Positions 1-9,609 of a DNA stretch of 64,000 nt are shown here, in pieces (position 1 is the first letter of the stretch; the number at the start of each line of letters is the position of its first letter). The translations under genes were made by a program, and so were the position numbers. The notes beneath the pieces were generated by a model that had not been told where the DNA came from, made no database searches, and saw only the letters and a list, made by a program, of their open reading frames with translations. Source of the stretch: J029 sp964482495. GTDB lineage: Bacteria; Planctomycetota; UBA1135. Location of the stretch: NCBI GenBank assembly GCA_964482495.1, contig CAYZXS010000006.1:41319-105318 (forward strand), read 5' to 3'.

Positions 1-1794
1 CCGGCGGCGGGAGGGGAGCCGCGCGCGGAGGCCGGTGGCGAGAACGGCCAGGCGTCTGCGCCGCGCTTCCGGGCCGAGGTCCGCGAGCATGACCTCTGGC
101 TGGTGGACCTCGAGAGCCGCGCCGAGACCCGCCTCAGCCGCGACGGCCGGGTCGATGACCGCTACCGCGGCCCCTTCCGTTGGTCCCCCGACCGCCGCTA
201 CCTTGCTTGTCTGCAGGAGGTCCCGGCCCAGGAGCACAAGGTGCACCTGATCGACTCGGCCCCGGACGACCGGCTGCAGCCCGACCTGCAGGCCTTCGAC
301 TACCTCAAGCCCGGCGACCGCATCGCCGAGCCGCGGCTGCGGCTGTTCCGGGTCGAGGAGGACGGCGCGGCCACCGCGATTCCGGTGGACGACGCCCTTT
401 TCCCCAACCCCTGGAGCCTGCGGCGCATCGAGTGGGCGCCGGACAGCTCGCGCTTCACGGCGCTCTACAACCAGCGCGGCCATCAGGTCCTGCGCTGGCT
501 GGCGGTCGACGCCGCGACCGGCGACGTCACGACGATCATCGAGGAGGCCAGCCCGACCTTCGTCGACTACGCCGGCAAGACCTTCCTGCACCCCCTGCAC
601 GACACCGGAGAGGTCATCTGGATGTCCGAGCGCAGCGGCTGGAACCACCTCTACCTGATCGACAGCGCCACCGGCGCGGTCAAGCGGCCGATCACGGCGG
701 GGGAGTGGGTGGTTCGCGGGGTCGAGCGGGTCGACGAGGAGAAGCGCGAGGCGCTGATCCGGATCATGGGCTTCCACGCCGACCAGGACCCGTACCACGT
801 GCACTTCGCCGTCGTCGGCCTCGACGACGGTTCGCTGCGCTTGCTCACGGAGGGCGACGGCAGCCACCGGATCGAGTTCTCGCCGGACGGCAGCCTCTAC
901 ACCGACACCTGGTCCCGCGTCGACCAGCCGCCGGTGACCGAGCTGCGCCGCTACGCCGACGGCTCGCTCGTCGCCGAGCTGGCCCGCGCCGACGCCGCGC
1001 CGCTGCTCGCGACCGGCTGGCGGCTGCCGCAGCGCTTCACCGCCATGGGCCGCGACGGCGCCACCGATATTTATGGCGTGGTCTACAGGCCGACGGACCA
1101 CGACCCGGCCAAGCAGTACCCGCTGATCGAGGCGATCTACGCCGGCCCGCACGGACATCACGTGCCGAAGACCTGGGCCGCTCACCGCCGACCGCAGGAG
1201 CTGGCCGAGCTCGGCTTCATCGTCGTCCAGATCGACGGCATGGGCACCAATTGGCGCTCCAAGGCCTTCCACGACGTCGCCTGGCAGAACCTGGGCGACG
1301 CCGGCTTCCCGGACCGCATCGCCTGGATCCGGGCGTTGGCGGCCACTGACCCGTCGATCGACCTCTCGCGCGTCGGGATCTACGGCGGCAGCGCCGGCGG
1401 CCAGAACGCCATGCGGGCGCTGATCGCCCACGGCGACTTCTACCGCGCCGCGGTGGCCGACTGCGGCTGCCACGACAACCGCATGGACAAGATCTGGTGG
1501 AACGAGCTGTGGATGGGCTGGCCGATCGGGCCACACTACGAGGAGAGCTCGAACGTGGTCCAGGCCCACCGCATGCAGGGCGACTTGCTGCTGGTGGTCG
1601 GCGAGCTCGACCGCAACGTCGACCCCGCATCCACCATGCAGGTGGTCGACGCCCTGGTCGCCGCGGACAAGGACTTCGAGCTGCTGGTCATGCCGGGAGC
1701 CGGCCACGGCGCCGCCGAGTCGGCCTACGGCACCCGGCGCCGGCGCGACTTCTTCGTCCGCAAGCTGCTCGGGGTGGAGCCGCGCTGGGAGTAG
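1..1794 (+). CDS. S9 prolyl oligopeptidase / dipeptidyl-peptidase IV-like, 5' end outside window
   Basis: Serine exopeptidase of family S9, expected to release N-terminal dipeptides in the periplasm or outside the cell. The frame is open from base 1, so the true start and signal peptide lie outside the window; a GTG at 103 is internal. About 597 codons are visible. The N-terminal half is a beta-propeller (WSPD and WAPDSS blade motifs). The C-terminal half is an alpha/beta hydrolase with the nucleophile in YGGSAGG (Ser codon 1390-1392), the acid in GELDRNV (Asp codon 1609-1611) and the base in GAGHGAA (His codon 1705-1707), so the triad is complete. It is the first of three S9 peptidases in the window. 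The exact specificity cannot be read because the N-terminal region that carries the DPP-IV Glu-Glu motif may be missing. Confidence 0.9.
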   Translation, partial: PAAGGEPRAEAGGENGQASAPRFRAEVREHDLWLVDLESRAETRLSRDGRVDDRYRGPFRWSPDRRYLACLQEVPAQEHKVHLIDSAPDDRLQPDLQAFDYLKPGDRIAEPRLRLFRVEEDGAATAIPVDDALFPNPWSLRRIEWAPDSSRFTALYNQRGHQVLRWLAVDAATGDVTTIIEEASPTFVDYAGKTFLHPLHDTGEVIWMSERSGWNHLYLIDSATGAVKRPITAGEWVVRGVERVDEEKREALIRIMGFHADQDPYHVHFAVVGLDDGSLRLLTEGDGSHRIEFSPDGSLYTDTWSRVDQPPVTELRRYADGSLVAELARADAAPLLATGWRLPQRFTAMGRDGATDIYGVVYRPTDHDPAKQYPLIEAIYAGPHGHHVPKTWAAHRRPQELAELGFIVVQIDGMGTNWRSKAFHDVAWQNLGDAGFPDRIAWIRALAATDPSIDLSRVGIYGGSAGGQNAMRALIAHGDFYRAAVADCGCHDNRMDKIWWNELWMGWPIGPHYEESSNVVQAHRMQGDLLLVVGELDRNVDPASTMQVVDALVAADKDFELLVMPGAGHGAAESAYGTRRRRDFFVRKLLGVEPRWE

Positions 1795-1843
1795 CCGATC
1801 GACGACCCGCGGGCCGTCGTCGGCGGGCCTGAGGATCCTGTGG

Positions 1844-1849
1844 TAGCTT
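1844..1849 (+). promoter_or_regulatory. Candidate -10 hexamer TAGCTT
   Basis: TAnnnT hexamer in GC-rich intergenic DNA, 49 nt before the ATG of the CotH-like gene. No convincing -35 element is visible. It fits the pattern seen upstream of many genes here. Confidence 0.3.
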
Positions 1850-1898
1850 GAGAGGGCCGCTCCCAGCCCCATCGCGGCCCATCCCCATCCCCCCCTGG

Positions 1899-3110
1899 AT
1901 GAACCCCATGGCCCACGCCACCGTCGCGCGGATCGCCTGCGCGGTCCTGCTCCTCGCCGCCCCGGCGCTCTCCCAGCGCGCGCTCCTCAAGCCCCGGCCG
2001 ACTGCCCTGGACTGGCCGCAGGTCTTCGAGCCGACCCAGGTCCTGCAGCTCGAGCTGAGCCTGTCGCCGACCGACTGGCAGACCGTCCAGAACGACACCA
2101 GCTACAGCATCGAGGTGCCCGGTTGGTTCAACCTTGCCGGCGAGCAGGCGATTCTGGTCTCGGTGCGGCGCAAGTCCTGCGACGCGCTCAACGCCGGCAC
2201 CGGCTTCCAGAAGGTGTCGCTGAAGATCGACATCAACGAGTACGTCACCGGCCAGGACTGGCACGACCTCAAGAAGCTGAGCCTGGAGAACGGCGACGAC
2301 GAGGATGTGGTCACCGAGGGGCTGGCTTGGGCGCTGCACCGCATGGCCAGCGGCCCCGAGGGCTACGGCTACGAAGCCGGCCTGTGCAATTGGGCCGCCT
2401 TGACGATCAACGGCGTCTACACCGGGCTCTACGTTAACCCGGAGCAGCGTGACAAGCGCTTCCTCGAGAACCGCGGCCAGTGGATCGACAACCTGACCTG
2501 GCTCTACAAGCTCGGCGACATCTACTCGGACACGCTCAAGGCCGGCACCGGCGAGAGCCCGGAGCACCAGGCCCTCTGCTACGACCCCTTCCAGCGCCCG
2601 AACGGCGGCTGCTCGACCCCGCCGCCGCCGGCCTTCGAGAGCGAGGTCCGCAGCATGATCGACCTCCAGGGCATGCTGACGATGGGCGCGGTGAACGCCC
2701 TGGTCAGCCACCCGGATTCGCTGTTCTCCAAGGGCAAGAACCTCCACTTCGCCGACTTCACGGTCGGCTCGAAGCGGCGCTACTACCCCTGGGACCTGGA
2801 CTCGGTGATGAACCAGCTGAACTGGGACATCTACAACCCGGGTAAGCACTACGCCGACCACCTGCTCGGCACCCCCGCGATTCGCGCCGAGTACCGGCAG
2901 TTGTTCACCGACTTGCTGGACGGTCCGCTGGCCGAGGCGGAGATCCACGCCTTCCTCGACCGGATGGAGCCGATCCTGACGCCGTGGCTGGAGCTCGATC
3001 CGAACAACCAGATCGGTTTCGGCGGCTCGATCGCCGCCCACTTCCAGGCCAAGAAGACCTGGCTGGGGCAGCGCATCCCGATCGTGCGGACCCAGATCGC
3101 GAACGGCTGA
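1899..3110 (+). CDS. Secreted CotH-kinase-family protein
   Basis: About 403 residues with a signal peptide ending LSQ. CotH proteins are atypical kinases that phosphorylate spore-coat or surface proteins; in planctomycetes the family is common in exported proteins of unknown substrate. Family features visible are the SLKIDINEYV and KKLSLENG strands, the following helix (EGLAWALHRMA), the NGVYTGLY segment and the acidic motif YPWDLDSVM near the end. The classical HGGSSR-type loop is not obvious, so activity is uncertain. The ATG at 1899 (or 1908) is preferred over a TTG at 1848 because it gives a normal signal peptide. The gene stands alone and converges on the next minus-strand gene. Confidence 0.75.
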   Translation: MNPMAHATVARIACAVLLLAAPALSQRALLKPRPTALDWPQVFEPTQVLQLELSLSPTDWQTVQNDTSYSIEVPGWFNLAGEQAILVSVRRKSCDALNAGTGFQKVSLKIDINEYVTGQDWHDLKKLSLENGDDEDVVTEGLAWALHRMASGPEGYGYEAGLCNWAALTINGVYTGLYVNPEQRDKRFLENRGQWIDNLTWLYKLGDIYSDTLKAGTGESPEHQALCYDPFQRPNGGCSTPPPPAFESEVRSMIDLQGMLTMGAVNALVSHPDSLFSKGKNLHFADFTVGSKRRYYPWDLDSVMNQLNWDIYNPGKHYADHLLGTPAIRAEYRQLFTDLLDGPLAEAEIHAFLDRMEPILTPWLELDPNNQIGFGGSIAAHFQAKKTWLGQRIPIVRTQIANG

Positions 3111-3147
3111 GCGCTGCCTGGCCCAGGACAGCCAGGCCCTTGGCGGT

Positions 3148-6100
3148 TCAGCGCGCCTTGATCTTCACCCGGAAGCCGACGTCGTGCACCGCCTGGAAGG
3201 GGCGGTAGTGCAGCCGCGCGGCAGAGCGCGCCGACTTCGGCCTTGAAGCCCAGGAGCCGCCGCGGACGACGCGGTCGGCCTCGCCGCCGAGGGCGTTTCG
3301 GCCGTCGTCCTCGCGATAGGGGTAGGGCGCGTAGCGCGAGCTCGTCCACTCGCCGACGTTGCCGTGCATGTCCCGCAGGCCCCAGGCGTTGGCGGCGTAG
3401 CGGCCGGCGCGGGTCATCAGCTTGGCCCCGTCGTCGAAGCGCGCGTCCTTGGGCAGGAAGTCCTCGTACGGGCTCGGGTTGGCGATCGGCTGCGGGTTGA
3501 CGCCGGTCACCGCGAGTAGTCGGATCGAGGCGTCGGCGAGGTTGGCGTGGCCGCCGAAGTCAGTATCCAGACCGCCGTAGGAGAAGGGCGCGGCGCTTCC
3601 GGCGCGGCAGGCCCACTCCCACTCGGCTTCGCTCGGCAGGCTGCAATCCATGCCGGTGCGCTCGCTCAGCCACGCGCAGAAGGCCACCGCTTGCCGCCAC
3701 GTGACCCGAATCACGGGGTTCCTGGCGTCGTTGGCCGGATACCCCGGCGTCGTGTGGTCCTTGTGGTGTTGGTCGAGGTAGCCGTTGTCGTGGGTCGGGT
3801 CGAAGGCGCTGAACTGGCCGCGGGTGACCTCGAGGCGCCCGAGGTAGTAAGGCTCGGCGACCGACACCCGCGTCCGCGGCAGCTCGTCGGTATTGCCGTC
3901 GAGCTCGCCCATGAGGAACTCGCCTGCGGGAACCAGGACGAACTCCATCGCCCTCCCTTCACCGAGGTCGACGCGGAGCTCGCGCGGAAGGCCGCCGGCC
4001 GCCTGCTTGGCGGCGGCCTCCGCGGCGCCGAAGGGCCAGCCGGCGAAGTCAGCGTCGCCGCGCGGCGGGGCCGGCGGCGGCGTCGGGATCAGCGGCTCGA
4101 CCTGCTCGACCGGGCGCGCCGCCGGCCCCGAGGCCAGCTCGGCCTCGACGTCCAGCGGCCGGTTGGCGAAGCAGCTCAGCATCTCCTGGCGCTGCAGCTG
4201 GTAGTCGGCGGCGATGTCGCGGTGCTCGCTCCAGGTGCCGTGGTCGGGCACGTTGAGGTCGATCCAGGTCACGAGCCGGTCCCAGGCCTCGGCGTCGAGC
4301 GCGACGCCGTGGTGGCCGCGCTCGAGCATCTGCACCAGCTCGCTGGTGTTGGCGTGGTACTCGTACGGCTTCTGCAGGTGGTAGTCGCTCTCCGGGCCGG
4401 GCCGGCGCACGTAGGGGTGCAGCGCCAGGTAGGAGGGCGTGAAGTTGCCCCAGCCGTTCTCCTCCTTGCGTCGCAGGTCGGGCTTGGGCCGGCCGCCTTC
4501 GTCGGCGCTGCCGTCGTGGCAGCCGACGCAGCTGCGGTCGAGCACTGGCTGGACCTCGCGCTTGAAGCTGAAGCCGCGCGCCGGGCCGTACCAGGGCTCG
4601 ATGTCGCGCGGCGCCTGGCCCGAGGCCAGGGTCGGCCGCAGCATCGGCGCCGAATTCTGGCTCTCGTGGCAGCCGACGCAGGACAAGGTCTCACCGGGCA
4701 TGGCGGTGAACCAGCTGCGCATCAGCTGCACCGCGCGGCCGTCCTCGTCCAGCGGCTGCACCGCCAGCGGCGTGTTGGCGGGAACCAGGAAGGAGGCGGA
4801 GCCGTCCTCCTCGACCGGCACCGTGCCGAGGATGCGGTGCACGTCCCAGCCGCCCTCGACGGCGACGTGCTTGTGGCNNNNNNNNNNNNNNNNNNNNNNN
4901 NNNNNNNNNNNNNNNNNNNNNNNNNNNNNNNNNNNNNNNNNNNNNNNNNNNNNNNNNNNNNNNNNNNNNNNNNNNNNGTGCCGAGGATGCGGTGCACGTC
5001 CCAGCCGCCCTCGACGGCGACGTGCTTGTGGCCGCCCATGTCCGGGTAGGCGTAGTGCAACTCGTAGACGCGCAGGTCCTTGACCGTGCCGCGCGGCACG
5101 CCGGCCAGGCCCGGGCCCTCGTAGACGTCGCCCATGTAGACCTGGGCGTCGTCGCGCGCCAGGTCGACGCGGTCGGGGATCACCGGCGGCTTCTCGGTGG
5201 CGCGGAAGGGGATCGGCTCGAACAGGGCGTGGCCCGGCAGCTCGGCGAGCAGCGTGATGTTGTCGAAGACGTCGACCAGGTAGACGCCCCACGGGTCGGC
5301 GGGGCTCGGCTTGCAGGAGACCAGGAAGTGCTTCTCGCTCAGCGGGTAGGGGTGGAGGAAGCGCGGCCAGCTGTCGTCGACGAGCTGGTCCTTGATCACC
5401 GGCTCGACCTCCTCGCCCCAGCCGGGGATGCGCTGGACCACGCCGTCGGCCTCGAAGCGGCCCTTGGCCGGGTCGAAGAGCACCAGCTCGCCCATGCGCG
5501 GCACGCCGTGGTGGCCGGAGACGATGGTCGCCACCATCGACGGGTGGCCGGGGACCGGCCGGGCGTAGAACAGCGAGTTCGGCCAGTAGGAGTTGGAGCC
5601 GTAGTACTCGGCCTGCCCGGTGCCGTCCGGGTTCATGTTGAACAGGATGCGGGTGAAGTAGTGCGGCGTGTCCGAGTACTCCCAGCGGGCGTAGAGGACG
5701 CGGCCGTTGTTGAGCACGGTCGGGCACCAGTCGTGGTCCTGGTCGAAGCACAGCTGGCGCAGGCTGTCGTTCTCCTCGTCGAGCAGGAACAGGTTGGCTA
5801 CGGCGTCGGCGCCGCCGACGCAGGGAATGCCCTGGAAGACCCGCGTCGAGTCGAAGATGATCCGGCCGTCCGGCAGGTAACAGGCGTCGTAGTTGTCGAT
5901 CGCCGGGTGGGCGCTCTCGGTCAGCGGCCGCAGGCCGCCGCCGTCGGCGCCGAGCTCCCAGATCTGCCACCTCTGGTCCTCGTCGGGCATCGAGAACAGC
6001 ATCCGGTCGGCGTCGAAGTGCAGGTCGACGTCGGCCAGCATGCGCGGCGTCTCGGGCCGGAAGAAGCTCTCGACGGTCGCGGCGCCGCCGCGCAGCGACA

Positions 6101-7316
6101 GGGTCACGATCTCGTCGTCGTAGCCGCTGCGAGGCAGCGAGCAGTTGCCTTGCCAGTTCTGGGGCAGGCCGAGCTTGGGACTGTCGGCCCGGCGCTTGAC
6201 CGCCAGCAGCCGGTCGAAGTCGAGCAGCGGGTTGTCGAGCAGCGCCTGGCGGCGGAAGGCCTGGATCCGCTCGAGCCGGGTCTGGACTCCATGGAGCGCC
6301 CTGTCGCCGTCAACGGTTAACGAGAGGCGCATGTGAGGGAGGACAGCCTCCATCTGCGCCAATTCCTCCAGCTGCTCGTCGCAGCGGCCGGCGACCTGAG
6401 GGGCGCTGGCGCGGCGGTCTTCCAGCGCGCGCCGGAGGGCAGGAAGGTTGAGGGAGTCGAGTTCCCGAAGAGTGTCGCGGATCTCGCAGAGGCGGAGGTA
6501 GGACTCGAGCAGGGCGAGCTCCTGGAAGCCTCGCTCGCTGCTCAGCATGGTCTCGACCTCGCTTTCGTCGCCGCCGATCTGCTCGGTTAGCTGGCGGATC
6601 AGACCGCGGCTCGTCGGCAGGGCTGAGCCCTCGTCGAACCAGCCCAGGTGGCCGCCGCCGGGTAGGTCGCGCTGGAAGCGCGCCACTTCCAGGGGGAAGT
6701 CGGCGGCGATCTGGCGCCACAGCGGCTTCAGCGGATCGTCGCGTAGCGAGAAGGCGAAGCCGTGGCCGCCGCCGCGGTTGTGGATCTTGAGCAGCAGGTG
6801 GTTTTCACCCGCGACCAAGGCTAGCTCGGCCTGGTCCTGGTCCGCCGCTAGCCCGCGGGCGACGTCCTTCGCCAGCACCGGACCACCGTTGAGCCAGACG
6901 GCCAGGCCGTCGTCGCTGCCGAGGTGAGCGGTCACCACCGTTGCCTCGGTGGCCGTGATGGTGCGGTAGAGATAGGTCGAAGACTTGCCGCCCTGCGGCA
7001 GCCCGTGCGGGACGCCGTCGACCCAGTCTCGGTGGCGGGTCCATCGCAGCTCGCCTGCGCCGTCGACTGCGGCGAGATCGACCGCGGTCTCGGGGAACAG
7101 CGTCACCGAGAAATCCGCCGCCGGCAACGGCGCGGTCGCCCACCACGGCCCCAAATCGACACCCTCCCGCTCCTCGAGCGCCAGATAGCGCGCCCGCGAA
7201 GCCAGCATGGTCTCGGCCCAGGAGTCCTGGTGAGAGTAGGGCGATCCCTGCTCTTGGGCGAGCAGTGGCGCGCCAGGGAGCAGGAGCAGGATCAAGGGGA
7301 GGAGGCTGATTCGCAT
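3148..7316 (-). CDS. Hydrazine-synthase-alpha-like diheme protein with C-terminal FGE-fold domain (split by assembly gap)
   Basis: Read from 7316 down to 3148; removing 100 N plus one copy of a 55-bp duplication restores a single frame of about 1337 residues. Order: signal peptide ending LLAQ; a sandwich module with LGSDDGLAVWLNG (about 130-200); a coiled region; a propeller-like region resembling hydrazine synthase alpha (about 400-800, with YLPDGRIIFDSTR and the DWCPTVLNNGR motif); c-type haem sites CVGCHES (4666-4680) and CVGCHDG (4516-4530); then an FGE-sulfatase-type fold from about residue 1070 to the end (VPAGEFLMG, LPSEAEWEWACR, DMHGNVGEWT, VRGGSW). The active-site cysteines of true formylglycine-generating enzymes are replaced (RGGSWASRPKSA), so sulfatase maturation is unlikely. 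Non-anammox homologues of this family are known and do not imply hydrazine chemistry. Probably a periplasmic redox or structural protein. Confidence 0.85.
4823..4877. repeat. 55-bp direct repeat, left copy (contig overlap)
   Basis: Identical base for base to 4978-5032, and it directly abuts the N run. It encodes, on the minus strand, the segment HKHVAVEGGWDVHRILG. The exact duplication at both gap edges indicates two contigs ending in the same sequence. Confidence 0.95.
4878..4977. other. Assembly gap of 100 N, probably not real
   Basis: Exactly 100 N lie between two identical 55-bp sequences. Deleting 155 bp (gap plus one copy) rejoins the haem-protein frame without a shift error; keeping it breaks the gene. 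This looks like a scaffold join of contigs that in fact overlap by one k-mer length. Confidence 0.9.
4978..5032. repeat. 55-bp direct repeat, right copy (contig overlap)
   Basis: Exact copy of 4823-4877 directly after the N run; see the gap entry. Confidence 0.95.
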
Positions 7317-7370
7317 CGTCTTCCGGCTACCGCGGCGGCGGTGGGGTGGGCCGAGTTCGGCCCCCGGGGA

Positions 7371-8042
7371 TCAGAGCTTGATGTCCGGGTGCGTAAAGCG
7401 CAGGCCGTCCATGTCGTGGAAGGAGGCGTACTCGCTGACGATCGCGCCCTCGGGGCCGGCGATCATCCAGTGCTTCTCTTCGGGGTTGGCGAGCATGCCG
7501 TACTCGCCTGGCTTCAGGACCGTCGCGGTGCGGGCGACGGCGATGTCGCGGTGCAGCGGCGGGATGTCCTGGTCGGCGGTCGGGCTCGGCTCGCCCTCGG
7601 AGTAGAGCGTCACCGAACCGTGGCGCAGGTGCCAGCCCTCGACCTTGGCGCGGCCGTTGGCGGTGGCCAGGTGCCAGTGCTCGGGGATCATCTGCCCGGG
7701 CAGCAGGTAGATCTCGTGGCCCATGTAGTCGTGCTCCTGGTTGTTCATCCAGAAGACGCCGGCCATGCCGGCCTCGGTGAACTGGCCCAGGCCGAAGTCG
7801 AGGGTCCAGAACTCCTCGCCGCGCAGCCGCTCCGGGATGGGGTAGCCGAAGTGCTCCATCATCTCGTAGTAGGCGGCCTTCGCGGTCACGTCGTCGAAGG
7901 CGCCGTCCTCGCCGTAGTAGTGGTCGTTGCCGTAGCTCTGGTAGGCCATCGTGTCCTCGTCCTTCATGCCGCAGCTCGCGATCGTCATGGTCAAGGCGAC
8001 CGCCGCGCAGGAGGCCGGAATCAGGGTGTTCAGGGTGGTCAT
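7371..8042 (-). CDS. Cupin lipoprotein resembling D-lyxose ketol-isomerase
   Basis: 223 residues with a lipoprotein signal (lipobox IASC near residue 24), followed by a cupin fold. The metal-site pattern is visible in YLLPGQMIPEHWH and in EEKHWMIAGPEG, and the downstream segment IVSEYASFHD resembles the end of D-lyxose isomerase-type cupins. A sugar isomerase or epimerase role is inferred from this and from the neighbours; a lipoprotein location is unusual for a sugar isomerase. It is the last gene of the dhaK-dhaL-lsrF operon, 24 nt after lsrF. The start is supported by an AGAGG ribosome-binding site 8 nt upstream. A plain cupin of other function remains possible. Confidence 0.7.
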   Translation of the reverse strand: MTTLNTLIPASCAAVALTMTIASCGMKDEDTMAYQSYGNDHYYGEDGAFDDVTAKAAYYEMMEHFGYPIPERLRGEEFWTLDFGLGQFTEAGMAGVFWMNNQEHDYMGHEIYLLPGQMIPEHWHLATANGRAKVEGWHLRHGSVTLYSEGEPSPTADQDIPPLHRDIAVARTATVLKPGEYGMLANPEEKHWMIAGPEGAIVSEYASFHDMDGLRFTHPDIKL

Positions 8043-8066
8043 GCGGGTTTCCTCTTCGGCGGCCGC

Positions 8067-8972
8067 TCAGCGCGACCCCTGCATCTGGTGATCGCTCATC
8101 AGCGAGCGGTACATCTCGAAGGCCTGCTCCGGGCGGGCGCCGTCGTGCACCACGCTGTGCACCGCCTGGATCATCGCCGCCGGGTCCTCGGCCAGGAAGA
8201 TGTTGCGGCCCATGTCGACGCCGGCCGCGCCCTGGTCGATCGCCTTCCAGGCCATGGCCAGGGCGTCGGCCTCGGGCTGCTTCTTGCCGCCGGCGATCAC
8301 CACCGGCACCGGCGTGCCGGCGACCACCTCCTCGAAGCCGGGCTCGCAGTAGTAGGTCTTGACGAAGTGTGCGCCGAGCTCGGCCGACACCCGGCAGGCC
8401 AGGCCCAGGTAGCGCGAGTCGCGCACCATCTCCTTGCCCACGGCGGTCACGGCCAGGGTCGGCATGCCGTGGCGGTTGCCCTCGTCGATCAGCATGCCGA
8501 GGTTGTCGAGCGACTCCTTCTCGTACTCGGCGCCGACGTAGACCATGGTCGTGACGGCGGCGGCGTTGAGCCGCAGCGCGTCCTCGACGCTGACGCCGAT
8601 GACCTCGTTGCTGAGGTCCTTGAGCACCGTGGCGCCGGTCGAGCAGCGCATCACCACCGGCTTGTTGGCCTCGGGCGGCATGCAGGACTGCAGCGCGCCG
8701 CGGGTGCACATCAGGCAGTCGGCGTAGGGGATGAGCGGCGGGATCGCCAGATCCATGCGCTCGATGCCCGAGGTCGGCCCCATGATGTAGCCGTGGTCGA
8801 AGGCCAGCATCACAGTGCGGCCGGTGGCCGGGTTGAAGATCCGCGACAGGCGGTTCTTCATTCCCCAGCCGAGGTGCGCCGAGCCCTTCAGGAAGAAACC
8901 CTGCGGGTCGGCGGGAATGGTGGGGGCAAAGCTCTTGCCCGCGTCTTTGGCCTGGTCGCTTGCGTCAACCAC
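8067..8972 (-). CDS. lsrF: LsrF-like class I aldolase/thiolase
   Basis: 301 residues, near the length of E. coli LsrF (291) and strikingly similar along its whole length: KNRLSRIFNPATGRTVMLA, FDHGY, ADCLMCTRG, AVTAVGKEMVRDSRY and GGKKQPEADAL. The Schiff-base lysine is retained in FVKTYYCEPGF. In enteric bacteria LsrF transfers the acetyl group of 3-hydroxy-2,4-pentadione-5-phosphate to CoA at the end of AI-2 breakdown, giving acetyl-CoA and dihydroxyacetone phosphate. Here it overlaps the dhaL stop by 8 bp, so the two are translationally coupled. No LsrK, LsrG, LsrR or transporter gene is in the window, so the physiological substrate is open. Confidence 0.88.
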   Translation of the reverse strand: MVDASDQAKDAGKSFAPTIPADPQGFFLKGSAHLGWGMKNRLSRIFNPATGRTVMLAFDHGYIMGPTSGIERMDLAIPPLIPYADCLMCTRGALQSCMPPEANKPVVMRCSTGATVLKDLSNEVIGVSVEDALRLNAAAVTTMVYVGAEYEKESLDNLGMLIDEGNRHGMPTLAVTAVGKEMVRDSRYLGLACRVSAELGAHFVKTYYCEPGFEEVVAGTPVPVVIAGGKKQPEADALAMAWKAIDQGAAGVDMGRNIFLAEDPAAMIQAVHSVVHDGARPEQAFEMYRSLMSDHQMQGSR

Positions 8973-9606
8973 AGGTCTTGGCTCCTTCGCACAGTCCCCG
9001 GAAGATCAGTGAGATCGAGGTCGCGCCCGGGTCTTGCGCGCCCTTGCTCTGTTCGCCGACGTTCTTGGCGCGGCCGAAGCGGGCCGCCATGTCGGTGGTG
9101 GCGGCGGCGCCGGCCTCGGCGGCGGTGGCCGCGGCCTCGAGCGCCGCGTCGATGGTACCGCCGGCGGCGGTCGCCGTGAGGGCCTCGACCGCGGGCACCA
9201 GGGCGTCGATCACGGTCTTGTCGCCGGGCTGGGCGCGGGTGTTCTGGCGCAGGCTGGCGAGGCCGGCCTGGAACATCGCCGCCAGGCCCGCGGCGTCGAC
9301 GGCGCCGGCGGCGGGCGCCGCCTCGCCCATGCCCATGAACAGCGAGCCGAACAGCGGTCCGGTGGCGCCGCCGTCGGTGCCCATGATGGCCCAGCCGACG
9401 TCGTTCAGGAGCGTCTGCAGGCTGTCGTCGCCGACGCCGTCGATGGCGCCTTCGAGCTGGCCCATGGCGCGGACGATGGTGGTGCCGTGGTCGCCGTCGC
9501 CGCCGAAGGAGTCGAGGCGCGAGAGCTCGGCCTCGTTCTCCCGCACCACCCCGGCGGCGTGGCGCAGCATCGCCGCGAGGGCGGCGCTATCGATCGTGTC
9601 GGTCAT
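8965..9606 (-). CDS. dhaL: Dihydroxyacetone kinase subunit DhaL
   Basis: 213 residues, the usual length for the nucleotide-binding subunit of dihydroxyacetone-type kinases. The Mg-ADP binding aspartates lie in FGGDGDHGTTIVRAMG near residue 35, and GWAIMGTDGGATGPLFGS is the typical helix-barrel motif, with a second signature in QPGDKTVIDALVPA. It works with DhaK, encoded 3 nt upstream. No DhaM phosphotransferase gene is nearby, so ATP may be the direct donor as in other stand-alone DhaK-DhaL kinases that act on erythrulose-like ketoses. Confidence 0.9.
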   Translation of the reverse strand: MTDTIDSAALAAMLRHAAGVVRENEAELSRLDSFGGDGDHGTTIVRAMGQLEGAIDGVGDDSLQTLLNDVGWAIMGTDGGATGPLFGSLFMGMGEAAPAAGAVDAAGLAAMFQAGLASLRQNTRAQPGDKTVIDALVPAVEALTATAAGGTIDAALEAAATAAEAGAAATTDMAARFGRAKNVGEQSKGAQDPGATSISLIFRGLCEGAKTCG

Positions 9607-9609
9607 CGC

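Noticed and set aside
4722..5970. Apparent frameshift or two genes at the N gap
   Set aside because: Explained by the duplicated 55-bp contig ends; collapsing them restores one frame.
3148..7316. Evidence for anammox metabolism
   Set aside because: Only an HZS-alpha-like region is present, fused to an FGE fold; no beta/gamma subunit, hydrazine dehydrogenase or nitrite reductase genes are in the window, and non-anammox homologues are known.
6924..9179. 751-codon plus-strand frame opposite the cupin, lsrF and dhaL genes
   Set aside because: Composition is Arg/Gly/Val/His-rich shadow protein without domains; the minus strand carries clear LsrF, DhaL and cupin families.
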